From Aristolochia californica (lineage: Eukaryota > Streptophyta > Magnoliopsida > Piperales > Aristolochiaceae), in NCBI GenBank assembly GCA_029961685.1, contig JARWKL010000010.1, positions 22,170,067 through 22,234,066 on the forward strand: a stretch of 64,000 nt of DNA. The letters are read 5' to 3'. Both the position numbers and the translations under genes were made by a program. This document shows positions 10,552 through 21,346 of this stretch, piece by piece. The notes under the pieces are model-generated. The model was given only the letters and a program-made list of their open reading frames with translations. It was not told where the DNA came from and searched no databases. Numbering within the stretch: position 1 is the stretch's first letter; every line of letters starts with the position of its first letter.

Positions 10552-11313
10552 TCATGTGACTATGAGATAGATTAGGTTTCCAACAAACCATTGAAAATGA
10601 CCACAATCAACATCACTACCTATTCCTGCACACCCATAACCAAGTGGTTGGCTCATGTAGACTTCCTCAGAGAGTATACCATTCAAGAAAGCATTCTTGA
10701 CATCTAACTGATGTAAATCCCATTTAAACTTTGTTGTAAGAGAAATAAAAACTCTAATAGAGTTCATCTTGGCAACGGGGGAAAACATTTAATCATTATC
10801 AACACCGTAGAACTGTGTATAACCTTTAACAAGCAATCGAGCCTTTTATTTGGCAATAGATCTATCTTGATTATACTTCAGGGAGAAGACCCATTTGCAC
10901 TCGACTGCATTTTTTCCTGGTGGAAGTATGGCCAAATGCCAATTGGAATTGTGGTACATAGCTTGAATCTCTTCATCCATGGCAAATTTCCATCTTGGAT
11001 CTGTTATAACCTCCTCATAACAAGTGGGAATGGTGGAAGAAGACATTACAGACAAAAAAGAGATACAACACGAAGACAAAAGGTGAGTGGAAACATAATG
11101 AGAGATAGGGTGTGAGGTGGATGGAGGTCTAATAGCAGTGGAGCAAGGCTCTTTGCGAGGAGCAATTGGCCTAGGATCATAAGGTGGTCCATATATTATT
11201 GGAGAGGAAGGAGGAGAATATACCTCATAATCATCCGAAGTCTCCCTAGGTGACTCATCAAAGGATGTAGAGAGAGGGCCTTTGAAAGGCTGGTCCCCAG
11301 TCTGAAAAATCAT
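10552..11313 (-). pseudogene. E reverse transcriptase, internally deleted
   Basis: Frame 10846-11313 holds the linker before RT and the RT start (WKFAMDEEIQAM, CKWVFSLKYNQD). Frame 10552-10788 has FSPVAKMNSI and QLDVKNAFLNG, then jumps from QPLGYG to a GNLIYLIVT segment. The sequence between these points, including the YVDD motif and palm, is missing, so the deletion alone kills the enzyme. Confidence 0.82.
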
Positions 11314-12200
11314 AATCCATCAGAATAAGAGACTTTGGCATCCTTATAGATTATGGAAAACCAAGAGGAGAGTTAACTGAAAAATAGTGTTGATGATAAA
11401 AAAGGAAACATAGGCTGAGATAAACATTTTCTTCAAGGATGGAGAGTAACAAACATAACCTTTTTGATTTTTGGAATACCCCATGAAGAAGCACTTAACG
11501 GTTCAAGGAAGAAATTTACTTTGGGGAGGCCCCAAGTGATGAACAAAAGATGTGCATCCAAATACCCTAGGCAGGAAAGGAAAAGCAACCAAATTAGGAA
11601 ACGGTTTTGAGAAGGGGTGATAGGTTTGAGCACACTTGAGGGCATATGATTAATAAAAAAATAAGTAGTCAAGACTGCATAAGGCCAATAAAATTAGGGA
11701 ACATTCATAGACAACATAATAGTGCAACCAACTTCTACAAGGTGGTGATGTTATCTTTCTGATACACCATGTTGTTGAGGTCTATAAACATATGAAATTG
11801 ATGAATGATCCCTTTTTCCTCCAAAAAAATTGAAAGGAAGTGGCAAAATACTCTTTCCATTATCAGATCAAAAGATTTTGACCGTGGTTCGAAACTGATT
11901 TTCCACCATAACACAAAATTAGGTGAAAATAGGAAATACTTCAGTCCTATCCTTCATCAAATATAACGAGATAACTCTAGTGTAATAATCCACAAATTAT
12001 AAAAAAAAAACTTAGATTGGGATATATTTGGTACATTAACAAGTCCCCAAACATCTGAATAAACTAAAGAAAAAGACTAGAAGCAATATTGTTTCGTCTA
12101 AGTTGAAAATAGATTTTTGGTGTTTCCCAGATTCACAAAATTCATGTGACAATTGTGAAACCGAGTGAAGGAAAGGAACTAATCTTTTTTAAATTTGATA
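11314..12200 (-). pseudogene. E integrase remnant
   Basis: Frame 11433-11672 is the integrase C-terminal half (FFINHMPSSVL, then SASSWGIPKIKKV). The core between about 11700 and 12200 is recognisable only in pieces across frames. A catalytic triad cannot be read. Confidence 0.65.
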
Positions 12201-12299
12201 ATAAGGGATGGTTGAGTGTTTTATGCCATTTGAGGCCTCTTCTATAGTGGTTCTTGCTGCTATTGTCAATGTGGTAGCATCCATGTAATAAATCCCCCC

Positions 12300-12560
12300 T
12301 CTCTCATGGCTGCCACTAATCACCTGTTTTGTCTTAATATCCTGAAACACACAATAAGAGGGAAAAATGAAATATAATAATTTAAATTTTTGGTAAATTG
12401 ACTCACTGAAATAAGACTCAATGAAAATTGAGGGACAAATAAAATATTAGAAAGTGAAAACAATGGTGAATTGGTGGATGTATCGGTACCTAGAATCCTT
12501 GTTTGGAATCCATATGCAATAGAGACAAACAGTTTGAAGTGCATGGTGTCATAGAGGACA
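12300..12560 (-). pseudogene. E protease C-terminal remnant
   Basis: Frame 12320-12544 includes NILFVPQFSLSLISVSQ, the hallmark segment downstream of the protease active site in this copia group. The DSG active site is not readable. Confidence 0.7.
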
Positions 12561-12613
12561 AATTTTAAGCTTTACTTGTGTGATGATCAGAGGCTCCAGA
12601 ATCTCATCCAAGG

Positions 12614-13395
12614 TTAGTTGCTAGAACATGAGAGAAAATAATATGTACTAGTAGTAGCAACAGTGACAGTTGTGTTGTTTTGGGGAGCAACCATCATAAA
12701 TTTAAACTTTTGAAATATTTCATGATCCTCTCTTGAAGGAGTTAATCTTCTTTTGGAGGAATTTGAGGGTGCTTTTATTGGTAGATGTAGTAGAGTTTGA
12801 TGTTTGATTAACTTTGAAGTATGGTGGTTTGCCATATAGGTTCCAACAATTCTCAACTAGATGATTGTTGAGCCCACAAAATGTACTCTTCCTTTGTTGA
12901 CCACCAGTGTTAGAGGTAGGAGCATTCTCATCTCCACCACTTCCTTTGCAAGGTGTCTTTCCACCTCTTCCTTTACCTCTACTATAACCATTATTCCCTC
13001 TCCCTTAGGAGAACATAGATGAGTATTCCACTTGTTCTGGCTAGTTGTTGGACTCCCTAACTGGAACCCATAGCATGGTTGCACATACATCATTAGAGGA
13101 AGATTTTACAGGAGAGCTAAGTACCTGTGACTTGGAAACATCCAAGTAGGATGGTAGATTTGCAAGATAGTTGAAACAAAAATTTTTCGTCTGTTTTTCC
13201 TTTGTGGCAATATTAAGTGCATATGGTTTTGCAACTTTTCATTCTTGTAGGAGCCTTCTGAATCTAGCAAAGTACCATTCAAGACTGTCTTTAAACTTTG
13301 TATTGCACATCTCCTGAAAAATGTTATAAGTCTTTTGTAGACTGTCTGGAGTATAATATTATTTAATGCATGTCCCAAATTTCTTTGGCTGTCTC
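12614..13395 (-). pseudogene. E gag, zinc-knuckle half
   Basis: Near 12830-12890 the minus strand encodes STFCGLNNHLVENCW, a CX2CX4HX4C box in which the first cysteine is serine. Frames 12857-13093 and 13106-13378 are shifted pieces of the basic linker and gag core. The gag frame is cut at 13395 by a solo LTR and resumes at 13826. Confidence 0.72.
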
Positions 13396-13820
13396 TAGTA
13401 AGTTGTCGAGCCTAATTAACACCTTAAATTATGTCGTGGATCGACCTTCGGGGTAAGGTCGCCGTGGGGGTTGGAAGGGGGGATTTCACACATGTAATCC
13501 GGTTGCCCTAATTTTCTCTTAATGTATGGGGGTGTTGTTGTTAGGGTTTTATCACCTTGACAAGGATCATCATCTAAGGAGGATCTTGAGTTAAGGCCCG
13601 AGAGAGGTTAGAGAAAACACCTATAAGTGTGTGCGATTTATCTTGTAAACTATTTCATTTTTATAGTGAATTATTGTAGAGGCGAAAGACAGGACGTAGT
13701 CTCACCTTGGGGCGAACCTGTATAAATCTTGTGTGTATTCTTCTTGCTTGATTTTTCTTTTTTCCACAATTATTATTATTGCTCTTGTTAGTTTGGAATT
13801 AGGACGTCTAATTCCTAACA
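13396..13820 (+). repeat. Solo LTR of the B (Tork) family inside E gag
   Basis: 425 bp matching 4454-4938 and 8834-9278, plus strand, with target duplication GTCTC (13391-13395, 13821-13825). It ends ATTCCTAACA; the start has mutated from TGTTAAG to TAGTAAG. There is no internal sequence beside it, the signature of recombination between the two LTRs of a full element. The gag sequence joins up across the site, as in F near 21690. Confidence 0.9.
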
Positions 13821-13825
13821 GTCTC

Positions 13826-14020
13826 TAGGTGCACCAAATTGTTTGCCACTTGTTTTTCCATATTGTTTATCAACTAGTTGATGACTAGGGTGTCTTCCCT
13901 CAACCATTTATGGTGCGAGGGCTGATCCATATTCAAAGATGGCTGAGTTATGTGCTCAACAAAGTCACTAGTAATCATAAAATATTTCACATATTGGGAC
14001 CAAGACAAATAATTACTCAA
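13826..14020 (-). pseudogene. E gag N-terminal remnant
   Basis: The minus strand shows the opening used in this group: a YFxWSQYVKYF segment, then DTLVINQLVD. It matches C (36569-36826) and F (21561-21830). Confidence 0.68.
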
Positions 14021-14833
14021 GCCTTTAAGTAGCTGAAATCAACATATGTAGAGGCAGAGGATGTCTTTGATAATTCAAATATGATGACTTACATAAGAAA
14101 ACTTTCGTTTTTTAAAGAAAACCAACATCTTTAACTTAACTTAGGAGAGAAGAGATCAAGACTTTAACAAACTAACAAGTACTTGAAGTTCAAAACTATG
14201 TATTATCATGAGATCAAATTCATCAAACATCAAGGAAATAACCCAGCCTATAGAGCATACAAACATGACCAATGGTAATTAGGAAAGAGGAAAAACAAAT
14301 TAAGTGCTTGTATGAAAGTAAGCCAAAATAAACTAGAACTATTAATTACTGACGAAAACAATTATTCAAATCCTAACTTAGGGCTGTAATGACTTAATTG
14401 AGTAGCCACTCCAACAAAATAGAACTTAAGGAGGCCTTTAAGAGGAGTTTTAGAATTCCTAAGATTTTTTTTTTTTTGGCATAGAATTCAAGTAAAAAAC
14501 CCAAGAGATGAAAGGAGCTCATGCACATGATAAAAAACCGATTCCAACCAGTCAACTAGAAAAAAAAAAACGAATTTTTTATGGGATAATTAGGCTTGAG
14601 TAAAAAAAGTTTGTGACTTCCAAAATAATAAATTGAATCCCTCATAATGTGAAACATAAGATGTAATTTAGTTGATTAAGGAGAGAACTTGTTGAATTTC
14701 TGTCAGCCTTTGCTTCTCTTCAAGTAATGGTCGAACCCTTTGTAGCTTGAAGGTTGAATCTAGTCTCCTTTACACTAGGCTTTCATAACTTGATCAATCT
14801 TACTTTAAACCCTAGATTCTAACTCTGATACCA
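14021..14833 (-). other. E 5' leader with primer-binding site
   Basis: AT-rich leader with no conserved frame. The minus strand at 14822-14833 reads TGGTATCAGAGT, the tRNA-iMet primer site with one change, directly against the 5' LTR. Confidence 0.7.
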
Positions 14834-15135
14834 TGTTAAATTCTAGGGTTTAATCCATACGTAACATGGTTTAAGAAGAAGAAGAAGGGCGAAGAAGAAG
14901 AAAGAAAGAAGAGAAGGAGAGAAGATGAAAGCAAGGGCACAAATTGGAGAAGAATAGTTTAGGGTTTATAAGAGAGGTCATTAATGAGTTTCTCCCCTCT
15001 CTTTCTTATTTATAAAAGTGGGGCTTGAATGCCCTAATTCATAAGAAACAAAAAGAACACAAAACTTTCAACTAATTACAATTTATGCCACTCACTCTCA
15101 TATTTACATAGAATACCACTCAAACTTCGTCAGCA
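14834..15135 (-). repeat. E 5' LTR (right)
   Basis: 302 bp starting TGTTAAATTCTAGGG and aligned with 9504-9777. It differs by a block of about 30 bp near 15080-15105 and by GAA-repeat length. The terminal CA is kept. Confidence 0.87.
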
Positions 15136-15140
15136 CCTTT

Positions 15141-15627
15141 CCAGTCTCATCCGAAATTGTTCCCTCCAATTGGGCATTTCTACACAAAATTTTGATTCCT
15201 TAGAAAGAGTAGGCTTCCTTGCCATGAATTTAGTCCTCACCATCGTGAAAAATCAGATTTTGAAGGTAGTGAAGGAAAAAGAGTTTGTTTTTCAGATTTA
15301 GAGGTGGAAGACCTCTAAAATCGAAGTGGGATTCAAGAGAAACGATTTGGAATGTTGAGAAATAACTAAGGCTTGTAGGAAAGGGTTTTGAAATAAAAAT
15401 TGAAGTGAAACATCTTTTAAAACCTTTCAACTTCTCATTTTGCATCGTGAAAGATAGATCATTATGTCTTAATTGATCTATAAATTGCATAAGTTAATCG
15501 ACCAATGCCCTTTTCAAAATAACTGAAATGTAATCCTTTGATTTCCACTTCACATTATGGCACTACTAGTATGGGATGTGTCACTTTTATTAACCTATGT
15601 GAATCAAGGTGGGTTGCTCATGCCTAA
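15141..15627 (-). other. D1 downstream region between E and RNase H
   Basis: Aligns with D2 at about 34435-34990. The minus strand may hold part of the extra downstream frame (ORF 15230-15490), but that frame is not kept in D2. Decayed TTGATCGATCAA-like words sit near 15455-15515, where D2 has intact ones (34757-34800). Confidence 0.55.
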
Positions 15628-16815
15628 TTATCCTTGAAACTTTGCAAATCGATCAAATCCTATTGGCTTTGTGAAAATGTCAGCTGGCTGATTTTTAGTA
15701 GGAACAATTTCAGTTCTAATCAATTTAGTTTGAAGCAACTCCCTGATGAAGTGATGCCTTATTTCTATGTATTTTTGTCGAGAGCGGTGAACTAGGTTCT
15801 TACGTAGACTTATGAGACTCATATTGTCACAATGGACTAAAATATCACTTTGCTCTAAGTCATAATCATCTTGTTATTGTTTCATCCAAAGAAGTTGAGC
15901 ACAAAAACTTCCACATCCAATGTATTCAGCCTCGGTGGTAGATAATGCAACTAAGTTTTGTCTCTTGGATTATTTCCAAGTAATTGGCAACTACCACTTG
16001 TACATTTTTTTTGAAAATTTTGCATCTACCAAAAGTGGCATTGAAGTAATCTACTAGATCAATGGCTAATGAGTTTGAGTACCAAAGACCTAAGTTTGAT
16101 GTTCCAAGTACATTACAGAAAATTCTTGTCACAGCCACAAAGTGAGATTCTCATGGGTTAGATTGAAATCTAGCACATAGGCATACCAAGAATGTTATAT
16201 CTAGTCTACTGGCTGAAAGATAAAGTAGGGATCCTATCATGCTTCTATAGAGTTTTTTATCTATGACCCTATCGAAGTTGTCCAAGTCAAGTTTTAACGA
16301 TGAACTCATGGGTGCGCTAGTTGACTTAAGATTTTCAATGTCGAATCCATTAAACAATCCTTGGTGTATTTGGACTGATTTATGAATTTGCCATTTTTGA
16401 TTTGCATTCTTTGAAGTCCAGGAAGAATGTGAGTTCTCTCATTAAGCTCATTTAAAACTCTTTCTTCATTACATTGGCAAATTCTTGACATTGAGAGGGG
16501 TTCTTAGAACCATATATGATATCATCCACATAAATTTGAAGGATATTCAAAATTTCATCATGGTTCTTTGTAAAAAGTGTCTTATCAAAGCTACCTCTCT
16601 CACAACCATTTTTCTCTTAGAATTCCCTTAATCTTTCACACCATGCTCCAAGAGCTTGCTTTAACCCATATAATGGTTTATGTAGTTTGTATATATGGTC
16701 AAACATTCTCATGTCTTCAAATCCTTAGGGTCGTTCAACATAAACTTCCTCTTGAATGTACCCATTTAGGACTACACTCTTTACATTCATTTGGTACAAT
16801 TTGAACTTCATGTGA
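15628..16815 (-). pseudogene. D1 RNase H and reverse transcriptase (C-terminal part)
   Basis: Right to left: the LDVK-like block and YGLKQALGAW near 16640-16790, catalytic IYVDDIIYGSKN near 16505-16545, FINQSKYTKDCL at about 16360-16400, then KLYRSMIGSLLYLSASRLDITF (16200-16260), RNase H near 15926-16138, and the end VPTKNQPADIFTKPIGF (15640-15700). This wording is typical of SIRE/Maximus elements. Frames change several times. F is inserted at 16816, upstream of the RT core. Confidence 0.85.
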
Positions 16816-16964
16816 TGTTGAATTTAAGACTCTCATACTTAGAACCTCGAGCAAAATAAGAGAAGGAGAAGAGAAGGAAAAGAGAAGAGAATAAAAGAGG
16901 TGACCCAAGAGGGAACTCAAGTAGAGAAGAAAGAAAGGAAAAGATAGAGGGAGAGCCATTAGGC

Positions 16965-17027
<63 letters not shown>

Positions 17028-17328
17028 ACTTCCATGAATTGAGAGAAGAGGAGAGAGCTTCCACGAATTGAGAGTTGAGGAGAGAACTTGATGCTTTACC
17101 CCAAGCCAAGGGCCTCTATTTATAGGTTTTGAGGGAAATTTATAATGTCTATAATTCCCTTAGGGCTACAAGCTTACATGAGAAAAGACATAAGTAAACA
17201 TGTTCACCTTGACAAATGACACCCTTGTGCCATCTTCATGAGATGACACCTTATTTACCATCATACCACCCCTCGTGGACGTATGGGCTTTCTCCATACT
17301 CGTGTGGTCTTGGGCCCATCTCCTAACA
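16816..17328 (-). repeat. F 3' LTR (left)
   Basis: 513 bp, TG/CA ends, preceded (minus strand) by the purine tract AGCTTGAGGGGGAG at 17329-17343. A TATA box, minus-strand CCTATAAATAGAGG, is at about 17112-17125. It contains a long GA repeat. Matches the LTR of G at 63684-64000. Confidence 0.88.
16967..17026. repeat. (GA)n microsatellite in the F LTR
   Basis: About 30 uninterrupted AG units, CT on the transcribed strand, downstream of the TATA box in the LTR leader. The right LTR of F has only a few units at 23309-23320, so the tract expanded in this copy or contracted in the other. Confidence 0.95.
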
Positions 17329-17335
17329 CTCCCCC

Positions 17336-17850
17336 TCAAGCTGGGGGTGAGAAAACATCGTAAATGCCTAGCTTGCTGCATATGGTAGAAAGGATTTTAT
17401 GAGTGACCTGATTTGTGAGGATGTTTGCAACTTGTCCTTGTGGGGAGATATGTCTGTGGGATAATATGCCGGCTTGGAGTTTTTCTTGGATAACTGTGGC
17501 ATAATATGCCGGCTTGGAGTTTTCTTGTATAAAGTGACGGTCTACCTCAATGTGTTTAGTTATTTCATGGAGGACCAAATTTGAAGTGATATGAATTGTC
17601 ACTTGATTACTGCAATATAGATCCATGGAAGCTCTTTTATAGAATCTTAGTTGAGTGAGAAGGGACCTGATCCATAAAAGCTCATTGACTATATGTTCTA
17701 TGGCCCAATAATCTGCTTTTGCATTAGATCTTGCAACCACATTTTGTTTCTTAGTTCTCCATGTAACCAAGTTTTCTTTAACCACTGTACAATAACTCAA
17801 AATGGATTTTCTGTCATATGGGGATTCGGCCGAGTCTGCATCTGAGAACC
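17336..17850 (-). pseudogene. F RNase H remnant
   Basis: Frame 17336-17800 (154 codons) holds the C-terminal RNase H: VTWRTKKQNVVARS, a LLWIRSLLTQL helix, HEITKHIEVDRHFIQE and SKLGIYDVFSPPA, ending at the purine tract. Near 17461-17539 a 40-bp segment is tandemly doubled; loss of one base makes the gain 39 bp, so 13 residues are added in frame. The N-terminal RNase H (DADWAGS block) near 17810-17850 is in another frame. Confidence 0.85.
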
Positions 17851-17853
17851 CTT

Positions 17854-18880
17854 CTATGTTGAAGTGACAATGGTTCTTATAGAGAAGCCCTCTTCCTGGA
17901 TCTCCTTTAAAATATCAGAATATTCTTTCCAATGCTTGCCAATGAGTAATTTGTGGTTTGGACTTATTGCACTTACTACATATGAGATATCTAGTCTTGT
18001 TACATAGAGATAGATAAAATTTCTCACAAGTCTTTGATATTTTACGATATCCACATCTTCTCCAGAGCCTCCAGATAATTTAGTACTTGAATCCATGGGG
18101 GTATTTTTTGGTCTACACCCCACCATTCATGTCTCCTCCAGTAGATCAAGGACATATTTTCTCTAAGATAGTATAATCCCATGCTTGGACTCTAACACCT
18201 CAATACCCATAAAGTATTTAAGTAGTCCAAGATCTTTTGTCTTGAACTCTGCACATATCTTCTTTTTGGTTTCTTGAATACCATCAGAATCACTGCCAGT
18301 TAAGACAAATCATCAACATAGACTACCAAAAGTACTTTCCCTTAGAGAGTGTCTTTAATAAAAATGAAATGACCTACTAAAGATTGTTGAAATTCAGCCC
18401 ATATTAGTGCTTGACCAAATTTATCAAACCATGCACGAGGAGACTGTCACAGACCATATAGAGATTTCCTCAATTGACATACTGACTTCCTCTCAACTAC
18501 AAATCCAGGTGGTTGTTTCATACAAATTTCTTTTTTAATATCCCCATTGAGGAAAACATTTTTCAAATCAAGCTAATAGACCAGCTAGGAGGAATTGGCA
18601 GCAAGAGATAACAAGATATGTACCGAGTTCAATTTTGCCACTGGAGAGAATATTTTGTCATAATGAATCCCATAGCATGGAGTATAACCTTTTGCAACGA
18701 AGCATGCCTTAAAGCGAGCAACTAAACCATCCGGATTATGTTTAATCATATAGACCCACTCACAGCCTATGGGTTTCTTGCTTAAAGGAAGAGGAACTAG
18801 AGCCCATGCCTGATTCTTATATAGTACATGCATTTATTCTTCCATTGCCGTCTTCCATCCTGGATACCTCAGAGCCTCCT
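17854..18880 (-). pseudogene. F reverse transcriptase remnant
   Basis: Frame 18585-18833 holds the RT start (GCEWVYMIKHNPDG, then KIFSPVAKLNSV). Catalytic VVYVDDL is readable near 18300-18330 but the frame breaks at once after it (a stop replaces the ILTGSD-like residues). Frame 17854-18126 has PKNTPMDSSTKL and a FIYLYVTRLDISYVV-like segment. Several stops inactivate it. Confidence 0.83.
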
Positions 18881-19260
18881 GATAGGAATGTGGTATAGAG
18901 ATGGAGGAGACATATACAAGAAATTGACAACATGAAGAAGACAAACGATGGTGAGACACAAAATTGGATATGGGGTGAGAATTAGAGGGCCTAGTAAAAG
19001 TTCTAGGTTCTTTCCTTAAGGTGATAGGCCAAGTATCATATTGTGGTCCAAATGTAACAAGAGAAGATGGACTTACCTCAATGGGATCTGAAAACTCTAC
19101 AGGTGTGGTGTCGGCCAATACTTCAAGGGGTTGAAGAGTTTCTGTAGCATGGGGCACAATTGGTCAATGAGCGGCTTGTACAGATGAGGGACCTAGAGGA
19201 GCATCTTCGGAGTAGTATGAAGTGTCTTAGAAAAAGGTCATATCCCTAGACACAAGTAAT
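18881..19260 (-). pseudogene. F integrase-RT linker
   Basis: The left part of frame 18834-19157 shows the proline-rich linker typical of this group, with WPITLRKEPR, SNFVSHH and HPGWK-like residues just before RT. Collinear with 62063-62250 in G and about 38500-38710 in C. Confidence 0.7.
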
Positions 19261-20157
19261 CTTTGGAGAGTAGGATTATAGCAAACATACCCCTTTTGTG
19301 TGCGAGAGTATCCTAAGAAGATACATTTGATATATTTCAGATCAAGTTTACTTCGTTGTGGTGATGTAACATGCAAAAAACATGTACACCCGAAGACTCA
19401 CAAGAGAAGCAAAAAAGGTTGTTCTTTGGAAATAATAATGAGTATGGGAAATTATGACCGAGAGGGGATGATGGTAGCTTATTAATAAAAAAACATGCAG
19501 TAAGAATAACATGTGGCCAGTAGAAGTTTGGTACTTTCATGGAGTTTAATAAGCCATAGGCTACATCTAGAAGGTGACGGTTCTTCTCTTATGCTACACC
19601 GTTCAATTGAGGGGTGTAGACACAAGACGTTTGATGGGTAATGCCATGTTTTTTACAAAAGGAGTCAAGGTCATGAGAGAGATATTCTTTGGCATTATCA
19701 GAGTGAAGTACTTTTAATTTTTTATCATATTGAGTGACCACCATAGCATGGAAGGACTTAAAGATGGATAAATATCAGATTGCTCTTTAAAAAGAACTAT
19801 CCATGTGACATGAGTAAAATCATCAATAAAGATAATATAGTAATTAACTCGGGAAATGTTTGAGACTCTCAAAGGTCCCCATACTTCTGTGTGGAATAAA
19901 GAAAAGGGAGCAACACCTTTAATTTCAATCCGAAGAGAATATGTGTTCCTTTGGTGTTTTCTCAATTGACACACTTCATAGTTTAAATTGGAAAATTTTT
20001 TGAAAGCATGAAAGAGAAGGTGAAGAGATGGTGTTGATGGATGTCCCAACCGATTGTGTTGGGATGACACATGTATTTGAGGCACGTCTAGGTAATAGAG
20101 CCCACCTTGTTCACGGTCTCCACCAATCATCTGCATTGTTATAAGATCTTGAAACAC
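19261..20157 (-). pseudogene. F integrase with pre-integrase zinc finger
   Basis: Frame 19714-20157 includes the zinc-binding HxxRLGHPS and CQLRKH, then the first catalytic position in FHTEVWGP, where the usual aspartate (HSDVWGP) is glutamate, and the second aspartate region FIDDFTHVTW. Frame 19337-19540 is the end of the core (YWPHVILTACFFINKLPSS). Stops lie between. Confidence 0.8.
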
Positions 20158-20196
20158 ATAAGAAGTGGGTGAGAAGGTGATGGAGCAATTGAAATA

Positions 20197-20517
20197 TTAA
20201 GTAAGATGACTAATAGACAAGAGGTTCAAGGGAAAGGTAGGAACAAAGAGGATATTTTTAAGCTGAAGTGATGGGATAACAGAGGTGGATCCTTTCTCGA
20301 GAATTTTAGTTTGAGATCCATCAACTATGGTAACAAATTTATTGGAAAGACAAGGAGAGACAACGTGTAGTAGACCTTTGTTACATGTGAGATGCTTAGA
20401 GATCCATGAGTCAATAATCCAGGATAAAGAAGAGGTAATGGTAGAAAGCATACCTAAATCGGTGGTGGTAGCAGTAGTGGTGGAGGAGCTTGAAGGAGAG
20501 ACAATCAGAGTTTTCAT
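20197..20517 (-). pseudogene. F protease remnant
   Basis: Frame with SWIIDSWISKH, where the active-site DSG has become DSW, then NILFVPTFPLNLLSISHL. The catalytic aspartate is kept but the glycine is lost. Confidence 0.8.
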
Positions 20518-21059
20518 CCTTTGGAATAGGTCAGATTCATCATCAGTGAGGGAATTTTTGTTTCACGGTGGTGCAGACTTGTCCTCTTTCATGCCACTAG
20601 AAGAGGCTTGATTAGCCGTGGCTCATTCTGGCTTGCCATGGAGTTTCTAGAAATATTCGATGGTCTGTCCATATCTCCCACAATAAGTGTATTCCTTACT
20701 ATCTGTCCTGGAGGGACCAGTCCTTCCACCTCTTCCTCAGCCTCCTCTATAATTTAGACCAAGGCCTCGGCCTCTGTTGGTTGGAGTGCCTGGCTCTAGA
20801 GCACATAGCTGATGATACTTTAGTAGGAGAGGGGAAATAAGAGTTTAGAATACGGAGTAAGCTAGCATGTACATCATTAAAGGCAGGAATAGTGGAGGAG
20901 CTAAGGAGTTGAATTTTAACAACCTCAATATACGTATTGATATTTGCTAAACGGATAGCGGTTGCTAAGGCTTCCTTCTGCTTGTCTTTGACAAAAATAT
21001 CAGTGGAGTGAGGCTGAGCTAGCTTCCACTCTTGAAGGAGACCCATGAATTGTGCCAAG

Positions 21060-21272
21060 TGTCAAAGCTAGGTGGTTCCGGTCCATTTGGGTTAGGTTCC
21101 GTCCGCCCCTGGTCCACTGATGGGTTAGGTACTTGGCTTTCCGCACCTTAAACGACGAGTCTTTTCGGGTTGTATTGGCTAGGTGTCTGACTAAGAACTC
21201 TGAAGTTAAGTGAGCTTGAGCGAGGTAATCTTAGGATGGGTGACCTCCGGAGAAGTTGCTAGGCGTTTGACA
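21060..21272 (+). repeat. Cassandra 5' LTR
   Basis: 213 bp, starts TGTCAAAGCTAGGTGG and ends GCGTTTGACA. It differs from the 3' LTR at roughly 20 sites, several in the 5S-like part, so the insertion is not recent. Confidence 0.93.
21193..21266 (+). promoter_or_regulatory. 5S-rRNA-like segment in the Cassandra 5' LTR
   Basis: Corresponds to the middle and 3' part of plant 5S rRNA. It includes the A-box/intermediate-element region at 21202-21224 and box C AGGATGGGTGACC at 21233-21245, the internal promoter recognised by TFIIIA and TFIIIC. The 3' LTR copy at 21480-21553 keeps AAGTTAAGCGAGC better. The 5' third of 5S rRNA is not recognisable, so this is not a 5S gene. Confidence 0.88.
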
Positions 21273-21346
21273 TGGTATCAGAGCTGGGCATGCCAGGTCC
21301 GCCGTTCGAATCCCGTGAGAGACGACTCCAGAATAGGCGGGGTGGC
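21273..21346 (+). other. Cassandra internal domain
   Basis: 74 bp: a perfect tRNA-iMet primer site (21273-21284) directly after the LTR, then CGTTCGAATCCCG (21303-21315), which matches a tRNA B-box consensus in the sense direction, then the purine tract. No coding potential. Confidence 0.85.

Larger units (their letters stand above)
9504..15135 (-). mobile_element. E: Ty1/copia retrotransposon inserted in D1
   Basis: Minus-strand element with LTRs 9504-9777 and 14834-15135 and target duplication CCTTT (9499-9503, 15136-15140). D2 is uninterrupted at the matching place (about 34420-34435). From right to left it has gag, protease, integrase, a truncated RT and RNase H. A solo LTR of the B family lies in gag. 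The Ivana/Oryco-like label rests on the order and wording of RT (QLDVKNAFLNG) and RNase H ([19 protein letters not shown]) and is tentative. The central RT with its catalytic motif is deleted. Confidence 0.9.

Noticed and set aside
16735..17109. 124-codon minus-strand ORF with a serine/leucine repeat
   Set aside because: It is the translation of the GA microsatellite and LTR leader of F; no coding evidence.
21170..21270. A 5S rRNA gene
   Set aside because: Only the middle and 3' parts match, the copy is repeated exactly within LTRs with a primer site between them and a flanking CCAAG duplication, so it belongs to a Cassandra element.
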